Source: Antennarius striatus
Taxonomy: Eukaryota > Chordata > Actinopteri > Lophiiformes > Antennariidae
Assembly (NCBI RefSeq): GCF_040054535.1
Contig: NC_090784.1
Span: 18,676,001-18,740,000, forward strand
Direction of reading: 5' to 3'
Length of the DNA: 64,000 nt
Position numbers and translations under genes: made by a program. A model generated the notes under the pieces. The model saw only the letters and a program-made list of their open reading frames with translations, was not told the DNA's origin and searched no databases. Shown piece by piece: positions 60,990 through 64,000 of this stretch (position 1 is the first letter of the stretch; the number at the start of each line of letters is the position of its first letter).

Positions 60990-62319
60990 GAGTAGTAATA
61001 AAGGTTTAGGGGTTTAGTAAGACTACTTTTGGGAGTCCCAGCAACTAATTATTTTTCATTTCAATTGCGTTGGTGCACAAGTCCTTGTGCACCAATCAGG
61101 ACGACATCCTCTACCGATAATCTATGAACGTATGTGTGAATGGGTTCATTCTGACTTATGTTGCAAATTCTGTCAGACTACAAGGATGCAATCACGGTCC
61201 AGTTCCCATTGTAGTAGCAGCAGAATAACAGTAACGTGGATTCTTAATGATGAAACATGCCAATATTTCACTGTAACATTACCAGAATAATTTAATAGAC
61301 CATTTATTTACATCAAGTATTAGACTGTCATTCTAAAACATAATAATACTGTGTAAAGAGTACAACACTTTGCAGGCAGGTCTGTTGCCAGGTTATTACT
61401 CTCTAGGCATCAAATCAGTATTGACATTAAGCTCAATTTAACCCTGCAGAGAGGCGTCTACAATCCAGTTGACTCACGGTATTTGTGACAATCAGCTGAC
61501 ACTGTTTGCGTTGTGTAAGACAGGTAAACCAAACCCATGTGGTAATCTAAACACGTTGGGAAGAATTCTGATCTACAGTATATGTTCACAATAGTTCCCT
61601 CATGAACATCCCTGTCGGCTGTACGTGTTGTATGATAGCCGTTGATTGTTGATGCGGATGATGTGTCGTGATAGGTGTGCGTGTGTGAGTGCACGGATTG
61701 GAGTACAGTAAATGCATTTGGGAGCTAGACATGTGGGCGGACAAAGGAGAGGACGATGTTGTGTGTGGTGATGTTTTGTGTAGGTGACAATCCCCTGGGT
61801 ATTCCCCAGCAGCAAGGTCTTTATTCCACGCAGCACAAATACTGCCAGCACTCAACAGAGCAAAGCACCAGTCAGTCAGTTTCATGGCTTAAAAGCACGG
61901 GCTTCCCCTCCCCCACCACAAAGATGATCCTTGCTAGCGTACGTACGTGCACACAAACACACACTCACACACACAGACATGGACACGGACATGCATGCAA
62001 GCTATACATATGCTCAAAGGCACATGAGCGAATGCAACCACACACGCACAAGGTTGGCCTCTTTCTCCTTCACGCACTCAATTGTCCTCAGTGCCCCCCC
62101 TCTGTTTATTCACGGTGACCTCAGTACTGATACCATCTCATTCTATCTCAATTACATCAGCCAACTCCCTATCCTCCTCAGCAAGAACTGTTTTTCTTCT
62201 TTTCCTATGCTTGCACCTTCATCTTCTGTCAATTTTGTCTCAGTCAAATAGAATTGAGGGTTTTGTAATAATAGGCTGAATGTCCCAAATTAAAATAAAT
62301 ATGAAGAGTATGATTGGCA

Positions 62320-62520
62320 CCTGAGTCAACAGGTTTCAGGCGTCAGTTCGGTTTTTTTGAAACCCAGAGAAAAGCAGTGCTGATTAATGATGGATAAGAT
62401 TAGGGTACAAAATCATGCTCCAATAATTAGCCATTGGCATTCAATTGCATCACCGCTCTTGGTTATAAAACAATAAGCTGCACTGGTCACACATTATCAA
62501 CTCAAGTTCAATTAAATTTG
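62320..62520. promoter_or_regulatory. Candidate conserved noncoding element
   Basis: Complex non-coding block with GATTAATGATGGATAAGATTA near 62381 (split here as GATTAATGATGG and ATAAGATTA) and CCAATAATTAGCCATTGGCA at 62420-62439. Inference from composition only. Confidence 0.25.
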
Positions 62521-63393
62521 TGTACTATGATGTTACGGGACAATGTCAGTTGACATGCAAAAACAAGCGAAAAATGACTCATCCCTTATGGATTCATCTT
62601 GCTGTAATTTGATGCTTTTTTTTTTAAATGTCTCCAGACTGAACAATAAAATCCAAAATATTTCTTCCAATGCTCCACTCTCTGTGACAGGTGGTAAGGA
62701 TTAGGATCTGTTGTGACGCAATTTCAGATATTTGACTTTCAAATTCCGTTAGAAGCCAAGAGTTTATTCTCCAGTCGTGTTTGTAGACTGCAGGTGTCTT
62801 GCTGCTACCATTAAAGCCACATCAGCCAAACTGGTTCTTGCTTACACAACTGTCTTGTATTTCATCATAACTCCAGTGTGGCACATCAGAAACATTTTGA
62901 TAATTCACAATCTGCTAAGTCCCCTTGAATTTTACCATGATTCCGACTGTATTTCTTGCTCAGCTCTAACTAATCAACTGCTTTTTCTAAAATAATCTCT
63001 GAATGATCTCCTCTAATTGTATGAAGTCTTAAGGAAATAAGCTGCGCTTGACTTTGCTGTGAAGTGTATTTCCTCTCTGCACCCCTTTAAGGCATTGATT
63101 AAGTCTGTCACATGCTGTTTCCCCCTTGACACATTTTTTTCTTTGTCGAAAATTTGTGGGGTTTTTTGTTGCTTTTTCGTAAGTTGATGATATTGTTTTC
63201 GATCCCCGTCCACATGGATACACAAAAACCGTTAAAAACACTGTAGGCAGGAGGGTTGGTGGTGTGACTTCTCAATATCAACACCACAAAATGCGATCAC
63301 AGACATGACTCAACAAACTTATATTGGAGGAGTGTTAATAAGCACCAAAAAAGGACAGTTTGATCATCCCACAAAAAAGTGCTAGCTCGGATG

Positions 63394-63475
63394 TCAAAGT
63401 CAAAGTCAGCTTTATTGTCAAATGTACCATATATGCATGACATACAGCACGGATGAAATTGCAGATGTGACAGAC
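63394..63475 (+). repeat. Teleost interspersed repeat fragment
   Basis: The phrase GTCAAAGTCAAAGTCAGCTT followed by 'tattgtcaa' is a recurrent fish-genome sequence, recognised from memory. The class is not assigned. Confidence 0.55.
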
Positions 63476-63591
63476 AGTTGACATTCACATTGACAATTGT
63501 CACATTTTGCAACCTTTCAATTGTCATTTATGTTTTCTCCTTTTTCCTTAATGATTTCTGGAAAATACACTTAATATGAATATACGTACAC

Positions 63592-63716
<125 letters not shown>

Positions 63717-64000
63717 GAAAATTAAAATTCCTCCACTCAACGTTGCAGTGTAGTGGCTTCCAGATTCCTGTGACAGACAATAACAGGAAGTGGTTAACAA
63801 GGTCCCCATCAGCCATTCCCATTTGTGGAAATGCATGCAATTCCTTCCACAGCAGCATGGCTGGTTTCAAACTGAATGTCAGAGAGCACAGAATCATCAC
63901 TACTCCTGTAAAAAATAAGAAAAAAAAAGAAGTTTTGTACATAAAAAACAGGAAGCATACCGAGAACAGCAGGAAACGGTGTGGCCAATTTTTTAACTAA

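Overview
This is vertebrate nuclear DNA, almost certainly from a teleost fish. It has long GT-AG introns, many (CA)n/(TG)n microsatellites, decayed Tc1/mariner and hAT transposons, and interspersed repeat tails typical of fish. No operons, CRISPR arrays or prokaryotic signals are present. Most of the window is intron or intergenic DNA, and open reading frames through the TG arrays are artefacts.

Five protein-coding loci are supported. (1) A signal-peptide first exon at 11240-11312 on the minus strand belongs to an unidentified secreted or membrane protein, whose remaining exons must lie beyond the left edge; roughly 1-11239 is its first intron. (2) A six-exon minus-strand gene at 16158-23388 encodes a 269-residue type I membrane protein with two Ig-like domains. 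I rebuilt it exon by exon with every splice phase consistent, but cannot name it. (3) taf12 (plus, coding 25226-28428) encodes the 131-residue histone-fold subunit of TFIID/SAGA. (4) rab42 (minus, 31099-32559) encodes a 221-residue Rab GTPase in two coding exons. (5) ctps1 (minus, 36349-43149) encodes CTP synthase 1 in 17 coding exons; its 591-codon length and catalytic residue numbers equal those of human CTPS1. TAF12 and RAB42 are also neighbours on human 1p35.3, and CTPS1 lies further along the same arm, so this is an ancient vertebrate linkage group.

Layout: 1-11.2 kb is an intron with microsatellites and possible conserved noncoding blocks. 11.2-11.6 kb is a CpG-rich first exon and promoter. 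11.6-16.1 kb is intergenic. 16.1-23.4 kb is the Ig gene, which is head-to-head with taf12 across about 1 kb. 24.3-29.3 kb is taf12. 29.8-30.5 kb is a decayed hAT element. 31.1-32.6 kb is rab42. 34.8-35.5 kb is a Tc1 remnant, followed by two unusual adjacent hairpins. 36.3-44.4 kb is ctps1. From 44.5 kb to the end I see no gene, only repeats, microsatellites and AT-rich homeodomain-type sequence blocks.

The genes do not form a pathway: taf12 acts in transcription initiation, rab42 in membrane traffic, ctps1 in pyrimidine synthesis, and the Ig protein presumably at the cell surface. I found no clear new system. The items most worth a second look are the unnamed Ig receptor, the tandem hairpins at 35611-35700, and CTCF-like motifs flanking the gene block.
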